A DNA stretch of 18,513 bases from Pelosinus fermentans (GCA_002434245.1 DJJR01000042.1:1-18513), one strand, 5' to 3'. Positions 1 through 8,011 are shown, numbered from the stretch's first letter. Notes: generated from the sequence alone by a model not told the origin. Numbers and translations: made by a program.

Positions 1-21
1 ATCAAAACAAGGAGTAACCCT

Positions 22-588
22 ATGAATGTAAAAGAAGAACTTTTTGACTGGCTCTACAGTATTGTTATTGCCTTTACCTGCGCATTGCTTATTAATGCCT
101 TTTTATTCCACCCTACGAGAGTTCAAGGCAGCTCTATGGAACCTACCTTGCAAAGCAATAACTATCTATTGGTTTCTAAAATACCTCACACCTTAGGTCA
201 ATTGCCTGAATACGGCGATATCATTATCATCGACAGCCGTGTACAGCGAGAAAGAACCTGGAAAGACGATTTAATCGATCCTATGCATACATATTTAACA
301 ATGACGAAACTGATCACTGAGCCTGATCATCATGTATGGGTAAAAAGAGTCATTGGCAAGCCAGGAGATACATTAGAATTTAAAGACCATAAAGTTTATC
401 GAAATGGAATGGCCCTAGATGAACCATATACGAAAGAACCTATGCGTTATACTTCAGATAATACGATAATCGTTCCGGAGAACCATGTATTTGTCATGGG
501 TGATAATCGTAACAACAGCAGTGACAGCCGCTATATCGGTCCTGTGCCAAAGAATCAAGTCCTAGGCAAGGTTGTTTATAAACTATAA
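22..588 (+). CDS. lepB: Signal peptidase I (type I leader peptidase)
   Basis: This 188-aa membrane-anchored serine protease removes signal peptides from exported proteins on the outer face of the cytoplasmic membrane. One hydrophobic segment (about residues 10-29) is the N-terminal anchor. It is followed by the box GSSMEPT, with the nucleophile Ser38, then WVKRVIGKPGD with the general-base Lys108, and the C-terminal GDNRNNSSDSR signature near residue 159. The length and single anchor fit the short Gram-positive type. The ATG is preceded by AAGGAG with 8-nt spacing. It is alone on the + strand here, converges on moaA and is followed by a bidirectional terminator, so it is not part of the molybdenum cluster. 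Its promoter lies outside the window. Confidence 0.95.
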   Translation: MNVKEELFDWLYSIVIAFTCALLINAFLFHPTRVQGSSMEPTLQSNNYLLVSKIPHTLGQLPEYGDIIIIDSRVQRERTWKDDLIDPMHTYLTMTKLITEPDHHVWVKRVIGKPGDTLEFKDHKVYRNGMALDEPYTKEPMRYTSDNTIIVPENHVFVMGDNRNNSSDSRYIGPVPKNQVLGKVVYKL

Positions 589-614
589 TCCTTTTAAACA
601 TAATAAAAACGGAT

Positions 615-710
615 TGAACCACAAAATCGCAAAGGACACAAAGGGGTTTTATTTATTTTTCATGCACTCCTTTGTGTGCCGCGTTAGCGGCATTGTGCAT
701 TTGTGGTTCA
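615..710. repeat. Nested inverted repeat in the lepB-moaA intergenic region
   Basis: The outer arms TGAACCACAAA (615-625) and TTTGTGGTTCA (700-710) are a perfect 11-bp inverted repeat. Inside are three more complementary pairs: ACACAAAGG (636-644) with CCTTTGTGT (669-677), ATGCAC (662-667) with GTGCAT (695-700), and a small hairpin TGCCGC-gtta-GCGGCA (677-692). Not all can form at once. AACCACAAAG/ACACAAAGG motifs of this kind recur in intergenic repeats of several anaerobe genomes (memory, unchecked), so a dispersed, possibly MITE-like, palindromic element is the likeliest reading. No open frame or terminator T-tract belongs to it. Confidence 0.65.
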
Positions 711-758
711 TACTATCTCACCTTTTCCGCACCTAAAAACTTATACTTTCTATGCTTA

Positions 759-800
759 CAAAAAACATCATTTATTGTTAAGATAAATGATGTTTTTTTG
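759..800. terminator. Bidirectional rho-independent terminator between lepB and moaA
   Basis: The stem CATCATTTA (766-774) pairs with TAAATGATG (784-792) around a 9-nt loop. It is flanked by six A on the left and seven T on the right, so both strands read as a hairpin followed by a U-tract. It lies between the convergent ends of lepB (588) and moaA (853) and can serve both. Confidence 0.85.
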
Positions 801-852
801 TTATGCTGCGGCTTAGATATCCTATCGCTGAACTATTTTTTTAGCATTATCC

Positions 853-1833
853 TTAACCACCCACCTGGGACATATTTCGTATCAAATTCGTCCCTTCCCG
901 ATCATTGCCCCAAATATGATGAAGGGGCTTGCTTTGCAGCGCTTTTACAAACAGCTCCGCGACTTTACTGTCACTCGTACCACTGCGTAAGGCATGCTTA
1001 ATATCAAATTCTTTGTTTGCAAGTAAACAAGGTTTAATTTTTCCATCGGCTGTCAAACGAATGCGGTTACAGGTATAACAAAAATGCTGTGTCATCGGCG
1101 TGATAAAGCCGAATACCCCCATTGCCCGGGGCAGTCGATAATAATAGGCGGGTCCATTTCCCTTTATACTGAACGTTTTTTCCAACATACCATACCCTGC
1201 TGTATTGATGCTGTTTTTTATTTCCTTACTACTATATCCTGCTTTCACACCGCAGGGCCCAAGAGGCATGTATTCAATAAATCGTACTGCAATAGGAAAC
1301 TCATAGGTTTGTTTTATGAAATAAGACAAATCTTCCATGGAAAAAGCTTCCGTCACAACTACATTGAGCTTAACGGGAGTCAAGCCAGCATGCATAGCGC
1401 TTTTTATTCCTTGCAATACATCTGACAACTGACCACCACCTGTAATACGAGAAAATTCTTTTGGATTAAGAGTGTCAATGCTGATATTTACTCGATCTAA
1501 ACCAGCCTTTTTAAGCTGATAAGCTCTATCTGCAAGTAAGCTGCCGTTTGTTGTCATTGCCAAATCTGCAACCGTTTTTATTTCTCTAATAGCACGAATG
1601 AAATCCACTATTCCCTTGCGGATTAATGGTTCACCACCAGTAATACGAATCTTATTCACGCCATATTGTCCCAATATCCGAATCACACGAAGCAACTCTT
1701 CGTAAGACAATATTTCAGAGTGTTCCAGTAAGGGAACTCCTTCTGGAGGCATACAATAGCTGCAGCGAAAATTGCAACGATCCGTAATAGAAATTCGCAA
1801 ATAGTCAATGACACGTCCAAAACTGTCCTGCAT
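853..1833 (-). CDS. moaA: GTP 3',8-cyclase MoaA (molybdenum cofactor biosynthesis)
   Basis: MoaA is a radical SAM enzyme that, with MoaC, turns GTP into cyclic pyranopterin monophosphate, the first step of molybdopterin synthesis. The 326-aa form starts at ATG 1833 (FGRVIDYLRISITDRCNFRC follows). A GTG 18 nt upstream opens the same frame, but AGAGGAG lies between the two starts, 8 nt before the ATG. The radical SAM cluster is C20, C24, C27. A GGEPLIRK motif follows. The second cluster lies in CYTCNRIRLT plus a later Cys (KPCLLA). The C-terminus ends in the family-typical double glycine (MSQVGG). It is the last gene of the minus-strand series, 51 nt after the C_GCAxxG gene, but has its own promoter, which suits a housekeeping enzyme that also serves the cluster. 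Confidence 0.96.
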   Translation of the reverse strand: MQDSFGRVIDYLRISITDRCNFRCSYCMPPEGVPLLEHSEILSYEELLRVIRILGQYGVNKIRITGGEPLIRKGIVDFIRAIREIKTVADLAMTTNGSLLADRAYQLKKAGLDRVNISIDTLNPKEFSRITGGGQLSDVLQGIKSAMHAGLTPVKLNVVVTEAFSMEDLSYFIKQTYEFPIAVRFIEYMPLGPCGVKAGYSSKEIKNSINTAGYGMLEKTFSIKGNGPAYYYRLPRAMGVFGFITPMTQHFCYTCNRIRLTADGKIKPCLLANKEFDIKHALRSGTSDSKVAELFVKALQSKPLHHIWGNDREGTNLIRNMSQVGG

Positions 1834-1858
1834 CTGTTTCACTCCTCTCACTGCTAAA

Positions 1859-1888
1859 ATTTTAACGGTTCTAACCTTCTATTGTCAA
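1859..1888 (-). promoter_or_regulatory. Sigma-A type promoter of moaA
   Basis: On the minus strand a perfect -35 TTGACA (1888-1883) is followed after 18 nt by TAAAAT (1864-1859), or after 17 nt by TTAAAA. The predicted transcription start is near 1852, just upstream of the moaA ribosome binding site. The -35 box contains the TGA stop of the preceding gene. This would uncouple moaA from the upstream operon. Confidence 0.7.
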
Positions 1889-2325
1889 GAACCCGAGAGG
1901 AAGCCATTATCCTCAAGAATTTCCGTAGCTTTTAAATATGTCTGTATCACTACATCCGGGCAGCGAGTCAAACGATTCCAAGGATCATGATTCATAATGT
2001 GCTGGCAATCGATACCGCCATACTCTTTTGCAAATGTTTCTTCAAACCATACTACCAATTCCTGAATCATCGTATTTAATTGATGATTTTCCCGTTCTTC
2101 CAGCTCGCCCCGACCTCCATACAAACCTAATAAACAAACCGCTCCCGTTAAGGTTCCACAGTTTTTGCCGCTAAAGCCTAATCCACCAGCTAATCCCGTC
2201 ATGGCCCGTATTAAATCAGGATTGTTTTTTTCCTGCTCTTCCAGTCCTAACATGATCATAATCTGACTACAGTGAAATCCTTGCATATGCAGCTTAGTTA
2301 CACGAGCGACTACATCCCCTGACAT
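1885..2325 (-). CDS. C_GCAxxG_C_C family protein (DVU_1555-like)
   Basis: A 146-aa soluble cysteine-rich protein. It carries the spaced pattern that names the family: HCSQ near the N-terminus, then NCGTLTGAVCLLGLYGGR, then DCQHIM and TRCPDVV near the C-terminus. Family members are presumed to bind a metal, an Fe-S cluster or redox-active cysteines, and none has an established reaction that I know of. The open frame reaches 2376, but AGGGGGG lies 5-7 nt before ATG 2325, so the shorter start is preferred. It then sits 22 nt after the histidine phosphatase stop, with no overlap. From memory it corresponds to the DVU_1555 family found next to aldehyde oxidoreductases. Confidence 0.85.
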   Translation of the reverse strand: MSGDVVARVTKLHMQGFHCSQIMIMLGLEEQEKNNPDLIRAMTGLAGGLGFSGKNCGTLTGAVCLLGLYGGRGELEERENHQLNTMIQELVVWFEETFAKEYGGIDCQHIMNHDPWNRLTRCPDVVIQTYLKATEILEDNGFLSGS

Positions 2326-2347
2326 TAAAAATCCCCCCCTCAAAAAA

Positions 2348-2965
2348 TCAGCCTTCTCCTCTACAGATTGTTTCATTTACTAACTTTACCTGCCAGCCGG
2401 ATTTCCTTGCAGTGATGATATTCAAAGAACCATAATCTTGGTGCATTCTAAAAAGATTTGCCAAAGGCATTCCTAATACATAGCACAGCAGCAACCGATT
2501 GACTCCTGCATGCCCGACAAGCAAAATAGTACCTGACGAAGAATTCATAATCTCATGAAACGCGTCAATCACACGCTTATAGCAATCAGCAAAACTTTCT
2601 CCCCCCGCCACTCGATAATAGCCAATATCAGCTCCACGTGCCTTAAACTCCTCGGGATATTCCTTCACAATATGGGAGAATGTGCGCCCCTCCCAATTTC
2701 CCATATGTATCTCCCTAAGATCTTTTCGCATAATAACTGGAATCGCTTTGTTACCGGCTATTATCTGAGCGGTCTGCTGAGAACGCAAAAGATCACTACA
2801 GTATATCTTACCAATGTCTATATCTTTTAAGATTGTTTCTAAACATTGAGCTTGCTGTATGCCTTCCAGGCTTAATGGCAAGTCGAGTTGGCCAATATAC
2901 CTTCGTTGATTATCTTCCAATTTAATTTTTCCATGCCTAATCAAATATACCGTCCTGTTTTCCAT
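2348..2965 (-). CDS. Histidine phosphatase (phosphoglycerate mutase / CobC-like)
   Basis: A 205-aa member of the histidine phosphatase superfamily. The phosphohistidine motif LIRHG holds His11. Arg and Glu residues follow in DLLRSQQTAQ and HMGNWEGR, and the second catalytic His lies in VGHAG near residue 147. Family members remove phosphate from small metabolites. The nearest named type is alpha-ribazole phosphatase (CobC), but no cobalamin genes are nearby, so a phosphorylated intermediate of the aldehyde oxidoreductase system is a better guess. The ATG overlaps the TGA of the AMP ligase gene (ATGA), which implies translational coupling. The substrate cannot be read from the sequence. Confidence 0.88.
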   Translation of the reverse strand: MENRTVYLIRHGKIKLEDNQRRYIGQLDLPLSLEGIQQAQCLETILKDIDIGKIYCSDLLRSQQTAQIIAGNKAIPVIMRKDLREIHMGNWEGRTFSHIVKEYPEEFKARGADIGYYRVAGGESFADCYKRVIDAFHEIMNSSSGTILLVGHAGVNRLLLCYVLGMPLANLFRMHQDYGSLNIITARKSGWQVKLVNETICRGEG

Positions 2966-4299
2966 CAGCTGTCTTTCAACTCCATAATCCTTCTTTTAGG
3001 AGCACTGGGAAAAAAAGTACCTTTACTGCAAATTATTTTTACACTTACGAAGAGCTGCCCCGCTTGTCTTGCCTGAGCCAGCGCCGGCACACGGTACAGT
3101 GCATCCCAAAGTGCACGCTCAGCAGCCTCATTAGACTGACCTAATAACCAAACAGAAACATGCAGTTGTATTGCTTGCTGCAAACTATCAACACTAACTG
3201 TAAAATCAATTACTCCATCCACCGCCAATATGTTTTCATCCAGATCCGACATAGTGAAAAATGTATTGCTTTTGAGAAAAACCAGACCATCCTTTCTTTT
3301 GATGATCCGTTCTAATGTTTTAAGTATGGTACCACAAGAACAGGGATCAGGAAGAAACCTTGATAGATCCCCTGTCCGATAGCGAATAAAGGGCATTCCC
3401 TGTCTAGTCAGCGTGGTAAAAACAACTTCCCCTTCCTGCCCATCAGGTACTGGCATGCCTCTTTGATCAACGATTTCGAAATACAAATCCGCTTCCCGCA
3501 GATGATACCCCTTATGGGCTGCACAGTCCAGGCCGCCTCCCAAACCCATTTCAGTCATGCCATAGTGTTCAAATACTTGGCAGCCCCACACGCGAACCAA
3601 CTCTTGAATAATCACGTCAGGTACATGATCCGTGCTGAGCAGTGCACTCTTAAGCCGAATAGTTTTTTTTGTCATTTCAGCATAGCGAGCTAATGCCAGT
3701 ACTTGTATCGGAATTCCAACTAAGGAGTCAATTCTTTCCTGTACCATAAACGCTACTGTTTTAGGAATATTTTGCACAAGACCATGAAGAATAGGCACCA
3801 CTCCTGCCCGCTCCAGTGCCTTGCTCAGCAAATCACCAACACTGCCGACACGTTCACCTGGCAGCAGAATCAGAACCCGATCTCCCCTTTCCAAAAAAGT
3901 GGACATGCCTTGTTGAAAGAAATCAATCGTTAGTTCTTGATCAAAATCGGTAAAATATATGCGTTTGGCCTCACCTGTTGTCCCGGAACTATTTAATGTC
4001 ACAATTCGGCTGATATCACTTTGGGATACACAGAGAAACTGTCGTGCCTGTTCTCTGATATGATCCCCAGTAGTAAAAGGAAATTGCTGCAAATCTTCCA
4101 TACAAGTTATTTCTTTGCTGACAAAATTCTTTAACAGCTTACGGTAAAAAGGACTGTTCTCGTAGGCCCGCTGGATAGTTTGCCGTACTTTATGCAATTG
4201 ATAGTGAGCAATTTGCTCTCGGGTCAAATTCGATCTCAATCCCATTTTCTTTGCGTTCCAAGCCTCAAACATTTTGTTTTGTTGTACTGTTGCCCTCAT
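2965..4299 (-). CDS. AMP-forming CoA ligase, phenylacetate-CoA ligase-like (DVU_1553-like)
   Basis: A 444-aa member of the adenylate-forming superfamily, closest in form to phenylacetate-CoA ligases. The phosphate-binding loop is TLNSSGTTGEAK (about residues 101-112). The adenine/acyl motif is HYGMTEMGLGGGLDC, followed by a motif similar to the PaaK GLH-type segment (GYHLREADLYFEIVD), then YRTGDLS. A CSC pair follows, and a basic C-terminal tail (APKRRIME) may carry the lysine used in adenylation. It presumably activates a carboxylate as acyl-AMP and passes it to CoA or another acceptor. The acid is unknown. It starts 9 nt after the radical SAM gene and overlaps the phosphatase by 4 nt. From memory it matches the family called DVU_1553 AMP-dependent CoA ligase, always near a Mop-type oxidoreductase. 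Confidence 0.87.
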   Translation of the reverse strand: MRATVQQNKMFEAWNAKKMGLRSNLTREQIAHYQLHKVRQTIQRAYENSPFYRKLLKNFVSKEITCMEDLQQFPFTTGDHIREQARQFLCVSQSDISRIVTLNSSGTTGEAKRIYFTDFDQELTIDFFQQGMSTFLERGDRVLILLPGERVGSVGDLLSKALERAGVVPILHGLVQNIPKTVAFMVQERIDSLVGIPIQVLALARYAEMTKKTIRLKSALLSTDHVPDVIIQELVRVWGCQVFEHYGMTEMGLGGGLDCAAHKGYHLREADLYFEIVDQRGMPVPDGQEGEVVFTTLTRQGMPFIRYRTGDLSRFLPDPCSCGTILKTLERIIKRKDGLVFLKSNTFFTMSDLDENILAVDGVIDFTVSVDSLQQAIQLHVSVWLLGQSNEAAERALWDALYRVPALAQARQAGQLFVSVKIICSKGTFFPSAPKRRIMELKDS

Positions 4300-4308
4300 T
4301 ATTTATAA

Positions 4309-5691
4309 TCACCCCTTTAAGGGACGATAAAGAGGATTGCCCTGTTTATCCGTCAAGTTATAAGCGCAAAAGGGAATGATTCGGCTATCCGGGCTGACCA
4401 CATGAATGAAACATTCTCTTAAACGATCCAGATCCAAATTCCAGACATCCTGAAAGGCCATGCCCGATATGCAGAAGGAATACTTTTCCACACGATCTAA
4501 AAAAGCATCCATACTGCCAACATGAATGTCATTACCATATTTCTCCTCTTTACTTTCGCGCTCTCTCCTCTCTGTTTTTTGGGGCGCAGACCAGCGTTTC
4601 GCAACAAAAGTGCGAGCTTTTCTTGCTTCCACAGCTGCTACTTGGGGCTGGCAGCATCCCTTTGAACCTGCGTTTGACCACGCTTTTAATTCTCCATTTG
4701 CCATTAGAACAAAATTGCCATGAAAGGAACAATAGGCATTTTCTCCCCTGGGGGGCTGAAAATCTTCTATCTGAAATTTTCCCCCAGCCTGCTTTACAAT
4801 CTTGTTTATAACCTCCGGAATGGTAATCCGTTCTCTATCTGAAGGTTCTTGAGGATATCTGCCAAAATAGCTGACAGGCTGAAAATGAACGCCGCGTACT
4901 GTCGGCATTTGTTCAATAGCATATTGAATAATGGATCCGATATTTTGGGTATTCACGCCAGGAACTAATGTCGGCACAAGAACTACTCCTAACTGCTGCT
5001 TAGCACAATTGGCAATAGCCGCCTGCTTTTCTGCCAGCAAAGCCGATCCTCGTAATTTCTCATAAATTTCATCATTGGTGCCGTCAAACTGCAAAAACAC
5101 ACAGGATAATCCAGCTTCTTTTAGTCTTTTAACGTAGCTATAGTCCCTTGCCAGCCTTAGTCCATTGGTATTTACTTGAATAAAATCATATCCTAAACTT
5201 CGTCCTGAGGCTATTATTTCCGGCAGATCATCCCGTAAGGTCGGCTCACCTCCAGATAACTGAATATTATAGGGACCGCCACTTTTTAATAATAGGCGAT
5301 ACCAGTTTTCAATTGTCGTTCTATCCGGATCACTTTCCTCGGAACCTGCTGTGGCAAAACAGATAGGGCAGTGCAAATTACACCGCTTAGTAACTTCAAG
5401 CAGAACACAGCATGTGTGCTGACGATGATCTGGGCACAAACCACAATCAAAAGGACAGCCTTGGCTAACATTGGTTGCACATACAGGCGGCCTGGAAGGA
5501 AGTTTGGCAACAGACCAGGAGGTATAAGACGGATGTCCCCGCCAAATTACCGTACAAAAATCCCCGTGATCTTTACATGTCTTCACCAGATAAATCGTAT
5601 GATTTATTTCAACTCTTTTTGCCTTTATACGCTGTAGGCACTCGGGACAAAGGCTTTCCGTTATTCCTACTATAGTTTTCTTATCCTGCAT
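4309..5691 (-). CDS. trsS: Multi-cysteine radical SAM protein (TrsS-like, DVU_1554 neighbourhood)
   Basis: A 460-aa radical SAM enzyme. The canonical CxxxCxxC is in TKRCNLHCPICFATA (C104, C108, C111), followed by the SAM motif LSGGEPTLRDD. Before it come an N-terminal CPEC pair (15-18), two more cysteines (39, 46) and a dense set C71, C79, C83, C86, C94, C95, enough for a zinc site and extra Fe-S ligation. More cysteines follow (CSFHG, GCC, FCISG, PFCAYN near the end). This resembles the MJ0619/Tes type, which alkylates or methylates pterins and lipids, but the substrate here is unknown. A TTG at 5718 opens the frame but touches its own AGGAG, while ATG 5691 has AAAGGTGG at 9 nt. A charged, low-complexity stretch (about residues 370-395) looks like a linker. 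The name TrsS is from memory. Confidence 0.82.
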   Translation of the reverse strand: MQDKKTIVGITESLCPECLQRIKAKRVEINHTIYLVKTCKDHGDFCTVIWRGHPSYTSWSVAKLPSRPPVCATNVSQGCPFDCGLCPDHRQHTCCVLLEVTKRCNLHCPICFATAGSEESDPDRTTIENWYRLLLKSGGPYNIQLSGGEPTLRDDLPEIIASGRSLGYDFIQVNTNGLRLARDYSYVKRLKEAGLSCVFLQFDGTNDEIYEKLRGSALLAEKQAAIANCAKQQLGVVLVPTLVPGVNTQNIGSIIQYAIEQMPTVRGVHFQPVSYFGRYPQEPSDRERITIPEVINKIVKQAGGKFQIEDFQPPRGENAYCSFHGNFVLMANGELKAWSNAGSKGCCQPQVAAVEARKARTFVAKRWSAPQKTERRERESKEEKYGNDIHVGSMDAFLDRVEKYSFCISGMAFQDVWNLDLDRLRECFIHVVSPDSRIIPFCAYNLTDKQGNPLYRPLKG

Positions 5692-5725
5692 ATCTGTTAG
5701 CCACCTTTCTAACTTCAACTCCTAT

Positions 5726-6850
5726 TCACAGGTCTTTAGCTGCCATTACCAGGCTAATGCCTAATAGCTGCTCTACTGCTTGTTCCATCTTTTCAGCTCG
5801 CAAAAGACGTTCTCGAATAACGGCAACCGCCTCTGCACTTGCTGCATAGTTGTCCATAGAATCAGAAAACCGTTTCTTAATGGACACAATGTTGCCTCCT
5901 TTTACCAGCTTATCCGCCAAATATACGACTGCAGCCTCATCTGGCAATGCTTTTTCATTCATTTCCAGATCAGTATGTGCAGCAACGATCTGCGCCACCT
6001 TATAATATCCATATTTTTTTAGTATTCTACCGCCAATTTGAGCATGATTGGGCTTTCCTTTAGCTAAATCATGCAGCTTTCCAGCAGCTATGACAGCGTG
6101 AACATCAATATTTAGGCCGATTTGATTCAGACGAAGAGCCAAATTCTTCGCTATCTTTGCTACCATTCTGCCATGCTTCACAATCGGCTCTGACACATTC
6201 ATTTTCACTAAGATTGCTTCACACTCAGCCTGCGTCGGAATATCCCGACGGTAGTATCCTGTCATAATCTTCTGATAGTCCTCGTGAGTATCAAGATCCA
6301 GCAATATGCCTTCATCAAATACCTCTACTTCATATGCGTTCCCCTCACGCCTTTCTAAAATTTGACGCAAGCCTCCCCTTGTATTACCCAACAGAATTTC
6401 AGGAAAGCAATTTGCACCAATTAAAGGAGGATGCCCCCGATGTTTCTGGAAGACAGGGTAGATAATATCTGCCTTTACTTTATTAAACGCCCGCCCCAAC
6501 ACTCTCACCGTATGACTTTTTACCAAAGGCATATCTGACGGCAGTAGGAAAAAGGCTTTGGTTTCTGTCGGTAGGGACTGCACTCCCTTGACAATAGAAG
6601 AGAACATTCCTTCGCTATACTTTTCATTAAAAACATAGGACACCTTTAGCGCATCCAATATAGGTATCAATTCATCAGCCCGATGCCCCACCACCACTGT
6701 GATATCCATTATACTGGCTTGTCTGAATGTATTGATTCCTCTTTCAATCACTCTTAAGCCACCTAAGGGCAGCAGCGACTTACATTTCACCATACGAGAT
6801 GAATAGCCTGCTGCCAATAATACTGCGCCTATTTTACCTTTATTCCACAC
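5726..6850 (-). CDS. MocA-like molybdopterin nucleotidyltransferase fused to an HD domain (DVU_1551-like)
   Basis: A 374-aa two-domain protein. Residues 1-200 are a MobA/MocA-type nucleotidyltransferase: LAAGYSSRMVKCKSLLPLGG, PSDMP (104-108) for metal binding, a GHPPLIG motif and DLDTHEDY (185-192). MocA makes molybdopterin cytosine dinucleotide from CTP and Mo-molybdopterin, the form expected for the aldehyde oxidoreductase upstream. The usual Gly after RM is Val21. Residues 205-364 are an HD metal-dependent phosphohydrolase with all ligands present: H226, H260-D261, H269, H292 and D313. The start is GTG, with AGGTGA 6 nt upstream. The HD half might remove a phosphate or nucleotide or control cofactor turnover, which is inference. 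From memory the family is called DVU_1551 NTP transferase. Confidence 0.85.
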   Translation of the reverse strand: MWNKGKIGAVLLAAGYSSRMVKCKSLLPLGGLRVIERGINTFRQASIMDITVVVGHRADELIPILDALKVSYVFNEKYSEGMFSSIVKGVQSLPTETKAFFLLPSDMPLVKSHTVRVLGRAFNKVKADIIYPVFQKHRGHPPLIGANCFPEILLGNTRGGLRQILERREGNAYEVEVFDEGILLDLDTHEDYQKIMTGYYRRDIPTQAECEAILVKMNVSEPIVKHGRMVAKIAKNLALRLNQIGLNIDVHAVIAAGKLHDLAKGKPNHAQIGGRILKKYGYYKVAQIVAAHTDLEMNEKALPDEAAVVYLADKLVKGGNIVSIKKRFSDSMDNYAASAEAVAVIRERLLRAEKMEQAVEQLLGISLVMAAKDL

Positions 6851-6880
6851 TCTATTTCACCTGCGCTTTACTGCTTTTTC

Positions 6881-7192
6881 TCAGATGATTTGAATAAATA
6901 CCTCCATGATACCTCCACATACCATTCCCTCGTCTGCAGCCATATCATTTAGCATGCTCACTGTATATAAGCTGGAGCAATTTACATCCAGTGCCGTTAA
7001 CGCTTGGCGCCTGACCTCCCCTTCCGCGCATCCTCCGCCAATCGTTCCATAAGAGGTACCATCTGGTAAAATCAACATTTTACTTCCTGCTTTGCGAGGC
7101 GTTGATCCACGAGTTTCCACAATAGTGACTAAGACAGCTTTTTCCCCCTTATGCTGCAGTTCGCAAATTCGGTTAAGGATTTCTGAGTCCAC
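6881..7192 (-). CDS. Small XdhC/CoxI-domain protein
   Basis: A protein of about 103 aa consisting only of the XdhC/CoxI domain: TRGSTPRKAGSKML, then GTIGGGCAEGEVRRQAL, then a C-terminal MVCGGIMEVFI. In full-length XdhC this is the N-terminal half, and the conserved cysteine in GGGC is implicated in binding or sulfurating the Mo cofactor before insertion. An in-frame GTG lies at 7213, but AAGGAGG sits between it and GTG 7192, so the latter is preferred. It overlaps the end of the Rossmann-domain XdhC gene by 20 nt, which implies coupled translation of the two parts. It acts in the cytoplasm, probably as a partner of that protein. Confidence 0.85.
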   Translation of the reverse strand: MDSEILNRICELQHKGEKAVLVTIVETRGSTPRKAGSKMLILPDGTSYGTIGGGCAEGEVRRQALTALDVNCSSLYTVSMLNDMAADEGMVCGGIMEVFIQII

Positions 7193-7955
7193 AGGATCCC
7201 TCCTTGTCGGCACTTAATGATCGACCAGACCCACCGCCGCGAAAAACACCAATTACTTCAGCAACAATACTCACGGCTATTTCTACGGGCGTTTCTGCTC
7301 GAATATCAAGACCAATCGGAGCCTTTAGACGCCCTTCAAGGTCCTCTGCTCTTCCTTCCTCCCGCAAAACAGCAACTACTTCTTTTACCCGTTTCTTGCT
7401 GCCAATCATCCCCAAATATCGAGCTTTACTACCCATGGTAGCACGCAAACATTCCAGATCATATCTATGCCCGCGGGTTACAATAATCACAGCAGTGTCA
7501 CTGCTTATGACCAATTTCTTAAAAGCTCGGTCGAAGTTTTCGCAAATGATAGTATGAACTCCTGGAAATCTGGCCTGATTTGCAAATTCAGGGCGGTCAT
7601 CCACTACTGTCACAATAAAATCCAATTGGATAAGCATTTGGACCAAGGGTTGACTGATATGCCCGCCACCAAATACAATCGCATGGTATTTAGCTGTCAT
7701 CCTATCCCAAAAAATCCGATAGGTTTCTCCTGATTGATCTGCAAGGGAAAGTGTCATGGCTTTGCTCCATGGCAGATTTTTCACCGTATCTAATACTTGC
7801 TGCCTAATCATCCCTTCCAATTGACTTTCTATTCTTCCGTCTTGATGGATGATCAGCATTTTTCCAATGTCATATTTAAGACTACTAGCAATAACAGTAA
7901 AACAGTCAGCGGTTCTGCCACTATTTTGAGCCGAAAGCAGGCTACTAAATATCAT
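7173..7955 (-). CDS. XdhC-family maturation factor, Rossmann-domain part
   Basis: A 260-aa XdhC-type protein. The C-terminal XdhC Rossmann domain is complete: VFGGGHIS (94-101), VVDDRPEFA, VIIVTRGHRYDLECL, RYLGMIGSKKR and the family-typical KAPIGLDIRAETPVEIA. The first 90 residues look like a worn copy of the CoxI domain (IGKMLIIHQDGRIES...) without the GSTPR and GGGC motifs, which are instead carried by the next gene. XdhC proteins stabilise, sulfurate and insert the molybdenum cofactor into xanthine dehydrogenase-family enzymes. The target here should be the aldehyde oxidoreductase at 12150-14888. The start is ATG with AAAGGAGG about 6 nt upstream. It is the first gene of the second operon, divergent from the + strand gene at 8093. 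Confidence 0.88.
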   Translation of the reverse strand: MIFSSLLSAQNSGRTADCFTVIASSLKYDIGKMLIIHQDGRIESQLEGMIRQQVLDTVKNLPWSKAMTLSLADQSGETYRIFWDRMTAKYHAIVFGGGHISQPLVQMLIQLDFIVTVVDDRPEFANQARFPGVHTIICENFDRAFKKLVISSDTAVIIVTRGHRYDLECLRATMGSKARYLGMIGSKKRVKEVVAVLREEGRAEDLEGRLKAPIGLDIRAETPVEIAVSIVAEVIGVFRGGGSGRSLSADKEGSCGLRNP

Positions 7956-8011
7956 ATAAATCCTCCTTTATCCGGAAGGTTATATCATCCTTCACTGGTA
8001 ATCTTCACCAC

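Noticed and set aside
672..1001. A 109-codon + strand frame across the terminator into moaA
   Set aside because: It runs through the bidirectional terminator and the antisense of moaA and shows no protein-like features.
4309..5691. Selenocysteine in the radical SAM protein
   Set aside because: Relatives are, from memory, sometimes selenoproteins, but here the frame has no internal TGA and the corresponding sites are ordinary cysteines.
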